A stretch of DNA of 64,000 nucleotides from an uncultured Candidatus Melainabacteria bacterium (GTDB lineage Bacteria; Cyanobacteriota; Vampirovibrionia; Gastranaerophilales; Gastranaerophilaceae): the NCBI GenBank assembly GCA_949902595.1, contig CATLDC010000005.1, positions 1-64,000 of the forward strand, read 5' to 3'. The position numbers and the translations under genes were made by a program. This document shows, in pieces, positions 51,698-60,413 of the stretch. Below the pieces are notes generated by a model. It had not been told where the DNA came from. It was given only the letters and a program-made list of their open reading frames with translations, and made no database searches. The first letter of the stretch is position 1. Each line of letters begins with the position of its first letter.

Positions 51698-53521
51698 ATG
51701 TTAAAACTAAAAGACACGACAACAAAAGACGCCTTTAGATACGGGCATCTGCTTAATAAAATGTTTCCATACATCAAGAAAGTTCTGGGGCGCTCGATTA
51801 TCCTGCTGCTTCTTGCAATCCCACTTGGCTTGCTTGACGGGGTTGTAGCGTTCTCGCTAAGACCTTACATGGATTTTGTTGTAAACGGAAACGAAGCGCA
51901 AACATTTGAGCTTATGGGGCACACATTTAAGCTTCAAGCGTTTTTTATAAAATTAATACCAATCGCAATCGTAGTATTTGCGCTTGTGCAGGGTGTTTTG
52001 AAATACATTTGTAATTACCTGACCGAATGGACAGGAAACAAGATGTCAAACGCGTTGAAGATTGATTTGTTCAAAAAATTAACCTCAATGGACACAAAAT
52101 TCTACGACGTAAACTCTTCCGGGCTTGTTCTAAGCCGGTTCTTGTCAGACCCTGATCAGGCTTCAAAAAACCTTATAAACACTTTGAAGGGGTTCATTCT
52201 TGCGATATTCGAATTTGTAGCGCTTGTTTTTGTACTTCTTTTCAACTCGTGGAAGCTTGCGCTCATTGGTATCGGGGTTATGGGAATTGCGATTACTCCA
52301 GTCATGTTTATCAAGAACAAAATCAAAAAAGTTTCCAACGCTTCTATGGTAGTTGGCGGGAACATGACAACAAACTTCAACGAAACATTTGCCGGTAACA
52401 AGATTATCACTGCATACAACTTGCAGGAAAACCAGAACCACAAATTTGAAGGTCAAATCGGGCAGCAGTTCGACCTTGCAATGTCTTTGACAAAGCGCGT
52501 CGGCTGGATGTCTCCTATAATGTATTTTGTATGCTCAATCGGTATTGCAATAGTTATGAACTACGGCAACAGCCTGATTATTTCAGGAGAAATGACAGCC
52601 GGAAGTTTTGCGTCATTCGTAACATCGCTTCTTTTGCTTTACAAGCCGACAAAATCACTCGGGTTGACACTTACAAACCTGCAAGCCACCTTTGTTTCCA
52701 TGGCTCGTGTATTCGAATTATTTGAACTCATGCCGGAAATCAAGAGTGCGCCTAACGCAAAACCTGTTAACGGAGTCGGTTCCGGAATCAGTTTTGAGCA
52801 CGTAAGTTTTGAGTATGAAGAAGGGCAGCCTGTTCTTAAGGACTTCAACCTTAATGTAGGTAGAAACGAAACAATTGCGCTTGTCGGAAATTCAGGCGGT
52901 GGAAAATCTACAGTGGTTAACCTTATTCCGCGCTTCTACGATATAAATTCCGGTTCAATCAAGATTGACGGCACTGATATAAGAGACCTTGATTTAGTGA
53001 GTCTTAGAAACAACATATCATTTGTTTTTCAGGACAATTATCTGTTTACCGGAACAATAAAAGAAAACATTCTCATGGGCAAGCCGGACGCAACAGAGGC
53101 TGAAATTGCTGAGGCAGTGAAGCTTTCGCACCTCGACGAGTTCTTAGGCACCCTTCCTGAGGGCATTGACACTATTGTGGGTGAGCGCGGATCTTCGCTT
53201 TCAGGAGGTCAAAGGCAGCGTGTTGCAATTGCGAGAGCGCTTGTTAAGAACGCGCCGATTGTTATCATGGACGAAGCAACATCGGCTCTTGACAACGAAT
53301 CAGAGGCAATTGTGCAGAAGGCATTGGACAACCTTATGCAAAACAGGACTGTATTTGTAATCGCGCACAGGCTTTCTACGATTCACAATGCAGACAGGAT
53401 TGCTGTTCTTAACGAAGGCGAGCTTGTAGAGCTTGGCACGCACAGTGAGCTTATCAACAAGCCTGATGGTAGATACAGATATTTATATGAAATGCAGTTT
53501 GGAGCAGAGGCAGCAGTTTAG
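51698..53521 (+). CDS. ABC exporter of the MsbA type
   Basis: Half-size exporter with an N-terminal six-helix domain (about residues 25-330) and a C-terminal nucleotide-binding domain. Walker A is GNSGGGKST (about 390-398), the signature SSLSGGQRQRVAIARAL, Walker B IVIMDEATSALD, and the H-switch VIAHRLSTI. Lipid A flipping is the likely role because lpx genes are present and it lies opposite mla, but substrate is not determined by sequence; MsbA-like peptide or drug exporters look alike. 607 aa. A GGGAG site lies 11 nt from the ATG. Confidence 0.88.
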   Translation: MLKLKDTTTKDAFRYGHLLNKMFPYIKKVLGRSIILLLLAIPLGLLDGVVAFSLRPYMDFVVNGNEAQTFELMGHTFKLQAFFIKLIPIAIVVFALVQGVLKYICNYLTEWTGNKMSNALKIDLFKKLTSMDTKFYDVNSSGLVLSRFLSDPDQASKNLINTLKGFILAIFEFVALVFVLLFNSWKLALIGIGVMGIAITPVMFIKNKIKKVSNASMVVGGNMTTNFNETFAGNKIITAYNLQENQNHKFEGQIGQQFDLAMSLTKRVGWMSPIMYFVCSIGIAIVMNYGNSLIISGEMTAGSFASFVTSLLLLYKPTKSLGLTLTNLQATFVSMARVFELFELMPEIKSAPNAKPVNGVGSGISFEHVSFEYEEGQPVLKDFNLNVGRNETIALVGNSGGGKSTVVNLIPRFYDINSGSIKIDGTDIRDLDLVSLRNNISFVFQDNYLFTGTIKENILMGKPDATEAEIAEAVKLSHLDEFLGTLPEGIDTIVGERGSSLSGGQRQRVAIARALVKNAPIVIMDEATSALDNESEAIVQKALDNLMQNRTVFVIAHRLSTIHNADRIAVLNEGELVELGTHSELINKPDGRYRYLYEMQFGAEAAV

Positions 53522-53524
53522 CCT

Positions 53525-53558
53525 CATTCCCTCCCTGGATGGGGAGGGGCAGGGTAGG
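53525..53558 (+). repeat. REP-like palindrome, copy 2 (msbA-manC gap)
   Basis: CCCTCCCTGGATGGGGAGGG followed by GCAGGGTAGGG. It is related to copies at 17722 and 58500 and lies between the msbA-like stop and the manC ribosome site. Confidence 0.7.
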
Positions 53559-53581
53559 GTACAATAAGTAAAGGAGTAAAA

Positions 53582-54973
53582 ATGTACGGATTAATCTTAG
53601 CAGGTGGTTCAGGAAGCAGGCTTTGGCCTTTATCAAGGGAGTTGTACCCGAAGCAGTTACTTAATATCCAGAACACAGAGAGTTTGCTTCAGGCAACTTT
53701 TGAAAGACTAGCAGAGTGTATGCCGTCATCCCATATAATTAGCATGACAGGCGTAAAGCATGTTGCAAACGTCAGGTACCAGCTTTCTTCACTGTGTGAT
53801 AATCCGGTTGTTTTATCAGAGCCAATCTCCAAAAACACGGCTCCGGCAATCGCGCTTGCTGCAAAATACATAGTAGAAAAGTTTAATACAGACCCTGTTG
53901 TACTTGTTGTGCCGTCAGACCACATGATTAACGACACAGAGAAATTTATCGCAACAGTAAAAGAAGGCGAAAAAATTGCAGAAATGGGCTACATAGTGAC
54001 ATTCGGAATCAAGCCTTCCTACCCTGAAACAGGTTATGGTTACATTAACGTAACAGACAAGCACATTGAACGCGGATTCAAAGTAAACAGGTTTGTTGAA
54101 AAGCCTGACACAGAGCTTGCTGAAAAATACGTAAAAGAAGGGACTTATTACTGGAACAGCGGTATATTCATGTTCAAAGCTTCTGTATTATTGGAAGAGC
54201 TTGCAAAATGCTCGCCTGATATTTACTCAAAGCTTTCGAACTTCGATTTCACAGATTCAAACGAGATTCCATTCACAGAGTTTGAAAAAATGCCAAGCAT
54301 TTCTATTGACTACGCTGTAATGGAAAAATCCGACAAAATTGCGCTTCTCAAGCTTGAAAGCGACTGGAACGATTTGGGCAGCTGGAAATCAATCTACGAT
54401 GTCGGCAAAAAAGATGAGGACGGAAACGTTAAAATCGGGCATGTCCTGGATGAGGGTTCTAAAAATTCGCTAATGTACTCATCTTCAAAACTTGTTGCAA
54501 CAATAGGGCTTGAAGACACGGTTATTGTGGAAACAGAGGACGCGATTCTTGCCTGCAAGAGCGACCGCACGCAGGATGTAAAGAAGATTTTTGAGACACT
54601 CAAGAAACAGAACGACGACACCCACCTTGTTCATAAGACTGTTTACAGACCATGGGGTTACTACACAGTGCTTGCGCAGGGCAGAGGCTTCTTAACCAAA
54701 ATGATACAGGTTAATCCGGGTCAAAAGCTTTCTGTGCAGTCACATAACCACAGAAGCGAACACTGGGTTGTGCTTGAAGGCATGGCAAAGGTTGTGCTTG
54801 AAGGCAAAGAGCACATTTTGAGCCCGGGACACAGCATTGATATTGATGTGAAAGAAATCCACTCACTCCAGAACCCTTACAAGGATGTTTTGAAGATTAT
54901 TGAGGTACAAAAAGGCGAACTTCTTATAGAAGAAGACATCATAAGATACGAAGACATGTACGGCCGCGTCTAA
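53582..54973 (+). CDS. manC: Mannose-1-phosphate guanylyltransferase / mannose-6-phosphate isomerase
   Basis: Bifunctional enzyme making GDP-mannose and interconverting mannose-6-P and fructose-6-P. The N-terminal nucleotidyltransferase has LILAGGSGSRLWPLSRELYPKQ and the FVEKPDTELAEKY block. The C-terminal cupin isomerase is from about residue 350 (YRPWGYYTVLAQGRGF, GQKLSVQSHNHRSEHWVVLEG). At 463 aa it has the usual AlgA/ManC length. AAGGAG lies 6 nt before the ATG. It overlaps pgi by 4 nt tail to tail. Confidence 0.95.
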   Translation: MYGLILAGGSGSRLWPLSRELYPKQLLNIQNTESLLQATFERLAECMPSSHIISMTGVKHVANVRYQLSSLCDNPVVLSEPISKNTAPAIALAAKYIVEKFNTDPVVLVVPSDHMINDTEKFIATVKEGEKIAEMGYIVTFGIKPSYPETGYGYINVTDKHIERGFKVNRFVEKPDTELAEKYVKEGTYYWNSGIFMFKASVLLEELAKCSPDIYSKLSNFDFTDSNEIPFTEFEKMPSISIDYAVMEKSDKIALLKLESDWNDLGSWKSIYDVGKKDEDGNVKIGHVLDEGSKNSLMYSSSKLVATIGLEDTVIVETEDAILACKSDRTQDVKKIFETLKKQNDDTHLVHKTVYRPWGYYTVLAQGRGFLTKMIQVNPGQKLSVQSHNHRSEHWVVLEGMAKVVLEGKEHILSPGHSIDIDVKEIHSLQNPYKDVLKIIEVQKGELLIEEDIIRYEDMYGRV

Positions 54974-56358
54974 ACAGCGGCCATCTTTTCCTGCAATGTA
55001 TGCGCAGATTCTTCATACCCTGCACGCCCCATAAGCGCGTAAGTATAATTCTTAGCCTGCTCTACACCAGGCTGGTTAAATGTATTGATGTTATAAAGCT
55101 CACCCGCAATTGCAGTCTGCACTTCCAACATGTAAAGCAGTTGCGCAATGTTGTACTCGTCTATCTTTTCAATAGAAAGCGTCATTGTCGGGCGCTTGTA
55201 ATCAGCAAGCGCAACCCTTGTTGAGTCGGCTTCCGCGTTTAGCAAATCGTTGATTGTTTTACCGCCAAGATAACGGATACCGGTGTATTCAAATATCTTC
55301 GGAATCTCCAAAGTTGTATCAAAATTCTCTACGCGTATAAATGTAATAACCTTGTTGTTAGGCCCTTCATTATAAAGCTGAATCTGAGAGTGCTGGTCAG
55401 TCGCACCAAGCGCCTTTATCGGAGTCGGCCCGACATTAACTTTCTCGCCGTTGTTGTTGAACTCTTTGCCCAGAGACTCTGCCCAGAGCTGCACGTACCA
55501 GTCAGAAACATACTTCAATCTGCTTGAGTACGGCATCATTACAGAAAGATTCTTGCCTTTCTGAGTATCAAGCAGGTACTGTACAAGAGCGCCCTGCGCT
55601 GCAATATTCTGGTTAATATCCGTATTTTTTAGCGCAAGGTCAATGTCCTTAATCCCGTTCATCAACTTGTCAATATCAAGCCCGACAAGCGCAAACGGCA
55701 AAAGCCCGACTGCTGAGAACACTGAAAAACGTCCGCCCACATCATCTGGGACAAAGAATGTCTTGTACCCTTCCTGATCCGCAAGCTGCCTCAGGATTCC
55801 CATTTTTTTATCGGTTGTGGCCACAATATTTTTTCTATAATCATCCCCGAGCTCTTTTTCCATTAGGTCTTTGATTATCATGTACTGTGACATGGTCTCT
55901 GCCGTGTCACCTGATTTTGTGATTACATTAACAAGGGTTTTCTTCAAATCAAGAACCTGCAAAAGTCCGTTCATGGAATCAGGGTCAATGTTATCAAGGA
56001 AAAATATTCTTGGAAGCCCTTCTCTCTGTTCCGGAGTCAACAAATTCCAGTAAGGTTTTAAAAGAGCCTCTGTAACAGCAAGCCCGCCCAGAGCAGAACC
56101 GCCGATTCCGAGCACAAGAATGTTATCAAATCTGCCTTCTACCATTGAAGCAAATTCTTTTACATACCAGACAGTCTCTTCGTTGTAGCCAAGATTCATC
56201 CACTGCAGCCACTGGCCTGGTTTGTCTTTTCGCTGGTTTAGGTTTTTAATAATGTCTGCTATTCTTTCCCTGTAGTTTTCAAATTCCTGATTCAAGTTCA
56301 ACCCGTTTTCTTCGCCGATAATCGCGGAATCTGTGTTTCTGCAGTTTAATTTAAGCAT
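54970..56358 (-). CDS. pgi: Glucose-6-phosphate isomerase
   Basis: Glycolytic enzyme interconverting glucose-6-P and fructose-6-P. It shows VLGIGGSALGGLAV, VITKSGDTAETM, the VGGRFSVFSAVGLLPFAL block, ATDQHSQIQLYNEGPNNK and the C-terminal active-site lysine region. The 462-aa size belongs to the shorter bacterial PGI group (as in Bacillus/Thermotoga), not the 550-aa eukaryote-like form. The ATG at 56358 with AAAGG 8 nt upstream is preferred to TTG 6 bases earlier. It supplies fructose-6-P for manC and amino-sugar synthesis. Confidence 0.94.
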   Translation of the reverse strand: MLKLNCRNTDSAIIGEENGLNLNQEFENYRERIADIIKNLNQRKDKPGQWLQWMNLGYNEETVWYVKEFASMVEGRFDNILVLGIGGSALGGLAVTEALLKPYWNLLTPEQREGLPRIFFLDNIDPDSMNGLLQVLDLKKTLVNVITKSGDTAETMSQYMIIKDLMEKELGDDYRKNIVATTDKKMGILRQLADQEGYKTFFVPDDVGGRFSVFSAVGLLPFALVGLDIDKLMNGIKDIDLALKNTDINQNIAAQGALVQYLLDTQKGKNLSVMMPYSSRLKYVSDWYVQLWAESLGKEFNNNGEKVNVGPTPIKALGATDQHSQIQLYNEGPNNKVITFIRVENFDTTLEIPKIFEYTGIRYLGGKTINDLLNAEADSTRVALADYKRPTMTLSIEKIDEYNIAQLLYMLEVQTAIAGELYNINTFNQPGVEQAKNYTYALMGRAGYEESAHTLQEKMAAV

Positions 56359-56480
56359 CCTCAAAACCTTTCACTAAATAATACCCTTATATCAATTGTA
56401 CTATTAACAATTAAATTTTCAAGGGTCAGGCGTGCAGTCATAACGCACCATTTGGGGAATACTTTTTTTTATTTTTATTG

Positions 56481-56486
56481 TAAAAT
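56481..56486 (+). promoter_or_regulatory. -10 box close to a GTG start
   Basis: TAAAAT with GTG at 56494 after 7 nt, the same spacing as other leaderless starts here. The -35 region is poor. Confidence 0.35.
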
Positions 56487-56493
56487 ATTCCTC

Positions 56494-56823
56494 GTGAAGA
56501 GTTTTTTTAAGACAGTTTTTATATTCGTATGCTTTGTAATCTCACTCTGCTGCATTGGAAGCCAGAGTGAAATCTCTAATATCGGCGCAATAAACTACAT
56601 CCAGAACGATTACACAAAAGTCGTTATGGTTTCTCAAAGCGCAAATTCAGAGATAAGCGCGTATTCAGACAGAACAAACTACACTCTTAATAAAACCCCG
56701 AACGCTTCAAACAACTGGGATTTTTTAAACAATCATTCAAATAAAACCCCGCAGTCTTGCGCGGTTAACATTCATAAATTATCAAACCTGTTAGAAAACG
56801 AAATCTCTATACGTGCCCCATAG
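56494..56823 (+). CDS. Small exported or membrane-anchored protein (109 aa)
   Basis: Starting at GTG, the protein begins KSFFKTVFIFVCFVISLCC, a hydrophobic signal or anchor, perhaps with a lipobox-like cysteine pair, then about 90 polar Asn/Ser-rich residues. No family was recognised. The GTG is chosen over a longer frame because it gives a clean signal peptide and sits 7 nt from a -10 box. The mature part may be surface-exposed. Confidence 0.5.
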   Translation: MKSFFKTVFIFVCFVISLCCIGSQSEISNIGAINYIQNDYTKVVMVSQSANSEISAYSDRTNYTLNKTPNASNNWDFLNNHSNKTPQSCAVNIHKLSNLLENEISIRAP

Positions 56824-56873
56824 AACTCCCTGCTGCAATCAGGTATTAAGAATAACAGAATAAGGAGAAAACT

Positions 56874-57119
56874 ATGGATTTAACGTTACTAAAAGACGGT
56901 TTCTTTGTAATGGTAATCGGAATGGGCACAGTTTTTGCGTTCCTCACCGTTATGATTTTTGCAATGGATATCAACGCTTATGTATTGAAGATAGTAAACA
57001 AATATTTTCCGGAAGAAATTCCCGTTGATAGAACAGCTGCAAAAAAGAAGAAATCTCAAAACAGTGATGACGAAATTGCACTCGCTATTGCCTGTGCTCT
57101 CAGAGCGTCAGGGCAGTAG
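56874..57119 (+). CDS. Oxaloacetate decarboxylase gamma-type subunit
   Basis: Small protein of the OadG type: one membrane helix (DGFFVMVIGMGTVFAFLTVMIFAM) and a charged, lysine-rich linker with a C-terminal amphipathic helix (DDEIALAIACALRASG). OadG helps assemble sodium-pumping decarboxylases of oxaloacetate, methylmalonyl-CoA or glutaconyl-CoA. No alpha or beta subunit genes are adjacent in this window, so the target complex is unknown. AAGGAG precedes ATG. It is followed after 20 nt by a 39-aa single-helix protein. Confidence 0.8.
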   Translation: MDLTLLKDGFFVMVIGMGTVFAFLTVMIFAMDINAYVLKIVNKYFPEEIPVDRTAAKKKKSQNSDDEIALAIACALRASGQ

Positions 57120-57139
57120 CCTAACAAAAGGAGATTTTT

Positions 57140-57259
57140 ATGGACGAAAAAGAAAATACTTATAACGAATCCCACGGCACAGGATTGTGGGGGACAATGA
57201 TATTCATGGCGGTCGCAATTGTGACGATGATGCTGTTGAGATATTTTCTGAATTATTAA
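57140..57259 (+). CDS. Single-helix membrane microprotein (39 aa)
   Basis: MDEKENTYNESHGTGLWG, one membrane helix (MIFMAVAIVTMMLLRYFL), and stop. AAAGGAG 7 nt before ATG and a strong terminator just after the stop show a real short gene. By position behind an OadG-type gene it could be an accessory subunit of the same membrane complex, comparable to tiny epsilon subunits of decarboxylase pumps; this is inference. Confidence 0.7.
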   Translation: MDEKENTYNESHGTGLWGTMIFMAVAIVTMMLLRYFLNY

Positions 57260-57267
57260 TAAACAGA

Positions 57268-57298
57268 AGGGGCGGATGCAAAGCATCCGCCCCTTTTT
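57268..57298 (+). terminator. Terminator of the oadG-type unit
   Basis: AGGGGCGGATGC-AAA-GCATCCGCCCCT followed by TTTTT, starting 8 nt after the 39-aa gene. Confidence 0.93.
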
Positions 57299-57299
57299 G

Positions 57300-58427
57300 T
57301 TAAATCCTTGTCTTATTCTTCCCCATCTTAGCGCGCTTCTTACGCCTCATCAAATCAACAAACGCCTCAAGCCTTGTAATATACCCGGCTTTCCCTGTCT
57401 GCTCATCCATAATAAGCGTAAGGATAGGAATCTCATGCTCGCTTCTCATTGTCGGGAAGATGTTCTGTGACATAATCTCCGGCATGCAGGTAAACGGAGA
57501 TATATGGATAATCCCGTCTTTTCCATGCTCGTCTGCAAAAACAACGTCTGAAACACATTCAAGCGCGTCACCGCCAATATCTCTCATAAGATAAGGCTTT
57601 GCCATTCTCTCAGCTCTCTGAAGGTGTGTTTCCGGGCCTCTGAACGCTTTTGGAATAATCGCGTCTTTGAGGAAGCTTCCAACAGTCAAACTTCTTCTTG
57701 TCTCAACCCCCATTCTGCCAAGCTCGCGCTCTATGTTCTGGTTTGAAAACTCATCGTTTACAAGGAAGATTTCACCGGTCAAATCAACATGCAAAACCTC
57801 GCGGTTAGGGTCGATTTCGGTTTTTTCAATTTCTTTTAAAGCCTCGTTGTAAACATGCTTCAAATCAAGAGTTGATTCAACCTTGTCAATCATTCTAAGA
57901 GCCTTTTTGTAATGCTTTTCAGCCTCACCCGGCTTGATTTCACGCGCTCTGTAGTATGAAAGCGCCCTATCCAAATCATCAATCGCAAAAATCTTTCTGA
58001 TTGTGATGTTTATTGCTCTCATAATAAGCACAGGGTCATTTTTTCCGGAAATCTCTCTCAGGAAATTATACAAACCCTTGATTCCATCGTACAAAGACAA
58101 CTCAATGTAGTTTGCCTTGTAGCCCAAATCTTTCAGGGTATTATAAATATTGTTTCCGTACTCGCCGAGCCTGCAAATGCCCGGAGAGGTAATCATTGCA
58201 ACATAGTCGGCTCCGCCTTCGATTGCCTCAATAAAGTTGCCGAGAATAAGCTTATACGGAAGACAGATTGCTTCCGGAGAATTTTTTGTGCCGTAAGAGA
58301 GGGTCTTTTTACTTGTATAAGGCGGAACATAAGGTTCTACTCCGATTTTTTTAAGCCCTGCTGCCCAGGCAATGGAAATTGTTCCCATGTGGGGAAATGC
58401 GACTTTTATTTTTTTACCTTTTGCCAT
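57300..58427 (-). CDS. COG3581-type protein related to 2-hydroxyacyl-CoA dehydratase
   Basis: Resembles the uncharacterised COG3581 family, relatives of the 2-hydroxyglutaryl-CoA dehydratase cluster-binding subunit (HgdB). Conserved cysteines lie in NSPEAICLPYKLILGN, TSPGICRLGEYGN and SPFTCMPEIMSQNI, and could hold a 4Fe-4S cluster. 375 aa; no signal or membrane helix. In many genomes this protein partners a BadF/HgdC-type activase (COG3580); none lies beside it here. Substrate unknown. Confidence 0.8.
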   Translation of the reverse strand: MAKGKKIKVAFPHMGTISIAWAAGLKKIGVEPYVPPYTSKKTLSYGTKNSPEAICLPYKLILGNFIEAIEGGADYVAMITSPGICRLGEYGNNIYNTLKDLGYKANYIELSLYDGIKGLYNFLREISGKNDPVLIMRAINITIRKIFAIDDLDRALSYYRAREIKPGEAEKHYKKALRMIDKVESTLDLKHVYNEALKEIEKTEIDPNREVLHVDLTGEIFLVNDEFSNQNIERELGRMGVETRRSLTVGSFLKDAIIPKAFRGPETHLQRAERMAKPYLMRDIGGDALECVSDVVFADEHGKDGIIHISPFTCMPEIMSQNIFPTMRSEHEIPILTLIMDEQTGKAGYITRLEAFVDLMRRKKRAKMGKNKTRI

Positions 58428-58499
58428 TTTCTTTTTATACTCCTGTTATTAATTTTATTATATCCTAAAAAAATTTTGAGGTATAATGTTCTTAACTTG

Positions 58500-58534
58500 T
58501 CCCCTCTCCAAGGGGGAGGGTTAGGGTGGGGGTT
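58500..58534 (+). repeat. REP-like palindrome, copy 3 (upstream of mutL)
   Basis: CCCCTCTCC-AAGG-GGGAGGG followed by TTAGGGTGGGGG, ending 5 nt before the mutL ATG. It is related to copies at 17722 and 53525. Here it would fold right over the translation start. Confidence 0.75.
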
Positions 58535-58539
58535 AAGCA

Positions 58540-60309
58540 ATGGCAAGAATAGTTCAGCTGTCAAAAAACGTAATAAACCAGATTGCAGCAGGGGAAGTTA
58601 TTGAACGTCCGTTCTCTGTGGTAAAAGAGCTTGTTGAAAACTCTGTTGACGCAGGCGCCACAAAAGTCAGCATAGAAATCTCAAACGACTGCCGCGATAT
58701 CAGAGTGGCAGACAACGGCTCCGGCATTCATCCGGAAGATATCTTGCTTGCATTCTCAAAACATGCTACAAGCAAAATCCAAACAGGCGAAGACATCTAC
58801 AGCGTTAAGACAATGGGGTTCAGAGGCGAAGCTCTTGCAAGTATTATTTCCATCTCCAAACTAACCTGCATCACAAGAACAAAAGATTTTGACACAGGCA
58901 CAAAAGTTGAGTGCGAAAACTCGGAAGTCAAAGAAGCGCAAACCGGCTGTGCTGTCGGTACAATAATGGAAATCAGGGATTTGTTCTACAATATTCCTGC
59001 ACGACTCAAGTTCCTGAAATCTCCTAAAACAGAATTTGCTTACATAAACGAACTTATTCAGGCTATGGCGCTTGTGCGCACAGATGTCGCATTCGAACTT
59101 AAAAATAACGGCAAAACAACACTCAGAACAACAGGTCAGGACAATACCCTGCAAGCATTGAAAGAAGTATTTTCAGACATTCCTGTGAATTACCTGCGCG
59201 AAGTGAGTAAGACTGACAGAATGTCAGGCCTGAAGATTTCAGGCTATGTGAGCACTCCGGATTACACAAGGGCGAGCAAAAAAGACTACTACATGTACGT
59301 AAACTCACGTGTCGTAAAGTGCCCTGTGTTCCAGAAAGCAATTGACACAGTTTACAAAAACCTCACCGGCAATTCAAGGTACCCGTTCTTTATACTTAAC
59401 CTTGAAATCCCCACCGAGGATGTGGATGTAAACGTCCACCCACAGAAAAAAGAAGTCAGATACAAGAATACAAACCAGATATTCAATTTTATCTATTCGG
59501 CTGTTGACATGGCGCTTTCCGGAATCGTCGAAAAGCCTTCCACTGCCATAGTAGAAGAAAAATGTACGATTTCAGCCTCACCGATACAACCTGTGTTCGT
59601 CAATAGCGGGTCTGATGATGTCTATGTTGATGCTGATACCAACCTCAACCTGTTTGAGAAACCACAGACGGCTGAAATAAAGCAGTTTAAGCTTTCTGAG
59701 CAGAAAGAAGAAACTCCGGCTCAAGCGAAAATCATTGAGGAGCCTGTGCTGGAAAAAGAAGAACTCATAATCGGGCAGTATAAAAAGACTTATATTCTTA
59801 TTGAGCACGAAGACGGCCTGGAGATAGTTGACCAGCACATTGCAGAAGAAAGATATATTTACGAGACCTTGAAAAAGACTAAAAACATAGACTGCCAGCT
59901 GCTTTTCATCTCTGATGTGATTGAAATCTCTCCGAGTGACAAAGCGCTTCTTGAGGCGCACAAAGACAAGCTGAACAAATTTGGCTACGAGATAGATTTT
60001 ATGTCTGAGCATGAAGTCATTTTCAGAAAAGTTCCGCAGCTTCTGTCCAAGGTGTCACCAAAAGAGATTCTTGCAAATATTCTGGAGCATATTTCCGGAG
60101 ATATTGATAATATTGAGGAGCAAATACTGATAACGACTTCCTGCAAAGCTGCTGTTAAAGCCAACACTTATCTTAACACTTTCCAGATGCAAGAGATTAT
60201 CAGAAATTGGCGCAAATGCGAAAAACCTTATACATGCCCGCATGGAAGACCTATTTCCAAATTCTTTGAGCACAAAGATATTGCTAAATTTTTCCAGCGT
60301 TCAAAATAA
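58540..60309 (+). CDS. mutL: DNA mismatch repair protein MutL
   Basis: GHKL ATPase and mismatch-repair nuclease. The N-terminus has IAAGEVIERPFSVVKELVENSVDAGAT, DNGSGI and GFRGEALASI. After a linker the C-terminal dimer domain has VDQHIAEERYIYE, close to the endonuclease motif DQHA(x)2E(x)4E with Ile for Ala, plus SCKAAVKAN, CPHGRP and a final FxR-like FFQR. It is therefore an endonuclease-type MutL rather than the E. coli nicking-deficient form. 589 aa. The only ribosome-site-like sequence is the G-rich REP element. Confidence 0.95.
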   Translation: MARIVQLSKNVINQIAAGEVIERPFSVVKELVENSVDAGATKVSIEISNDCRDIRVADNGSGIHPEDILLAFSKHATSKIQTGEDIYSVKTMGFRGEALASIISISKLTCITRTKDFDTGTKVECENSEVKEAQTGCAVGTIMEIRDLFYNIPARLKFLKSPKTEFAYINELIQAMALVRTDVAFELKNNGKTTLRTTGQDNTLQALKEVFSDIPVNYLREVSKTDRMSGLKISGYVSTPDYTRASKKDYYMYVNSRVVKCPVFQKAIDTVYKNLTGNSRYPFFILNLEIPTEDVDVNVHPQKKEVRYKNTNQIFNFIYSAVDMALSGIVEKPSTAIVEEKCTISASPIQPVFVNSGSDDVYVDADTNLNLFEKPQTAEIKQFKLSEQKEETPAQAKIIEEPVLEKEELIIGQYKKTYILIEHEDGLEIVDQHIAEERYIYETLKKTKNIDCQLLFISDVIEISPSDKALLEAHKDKLNKFGYEIDFMSEHEVIFRKVPQLLSKVSPKEILANILEHISGDIDNIEEQILITTSCKAAVKANTYLNTFQMQEIIRNWRKCEKPYTCPHGRPISKFFEHKDIAKFFQRSK

Positions 60310-60358
60310 ATTGTAACAATTTGTTTACAATAAACGTAAAACATGGCAATTTTTTGTG

Positions 60359-60386
60359 TTGACAAGGTTTAGTAAATATATAAAGC
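60359..60386 (+). promoter_or_regulatory. Promoter of the 152-aa gene
   Basis: TTGACA (60359-60364) and TATAAA/TAAAGC about 14-16 bp later. It lies downstream of a TTGTAACAATTTGTTTACAA tract resembling the TTTGTAA elements elsewhere. Confidence 0.5.
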
Positions 60387-60413
60387 GTGTAAATAAAAAA
60401 GGAAGGAATGTGT

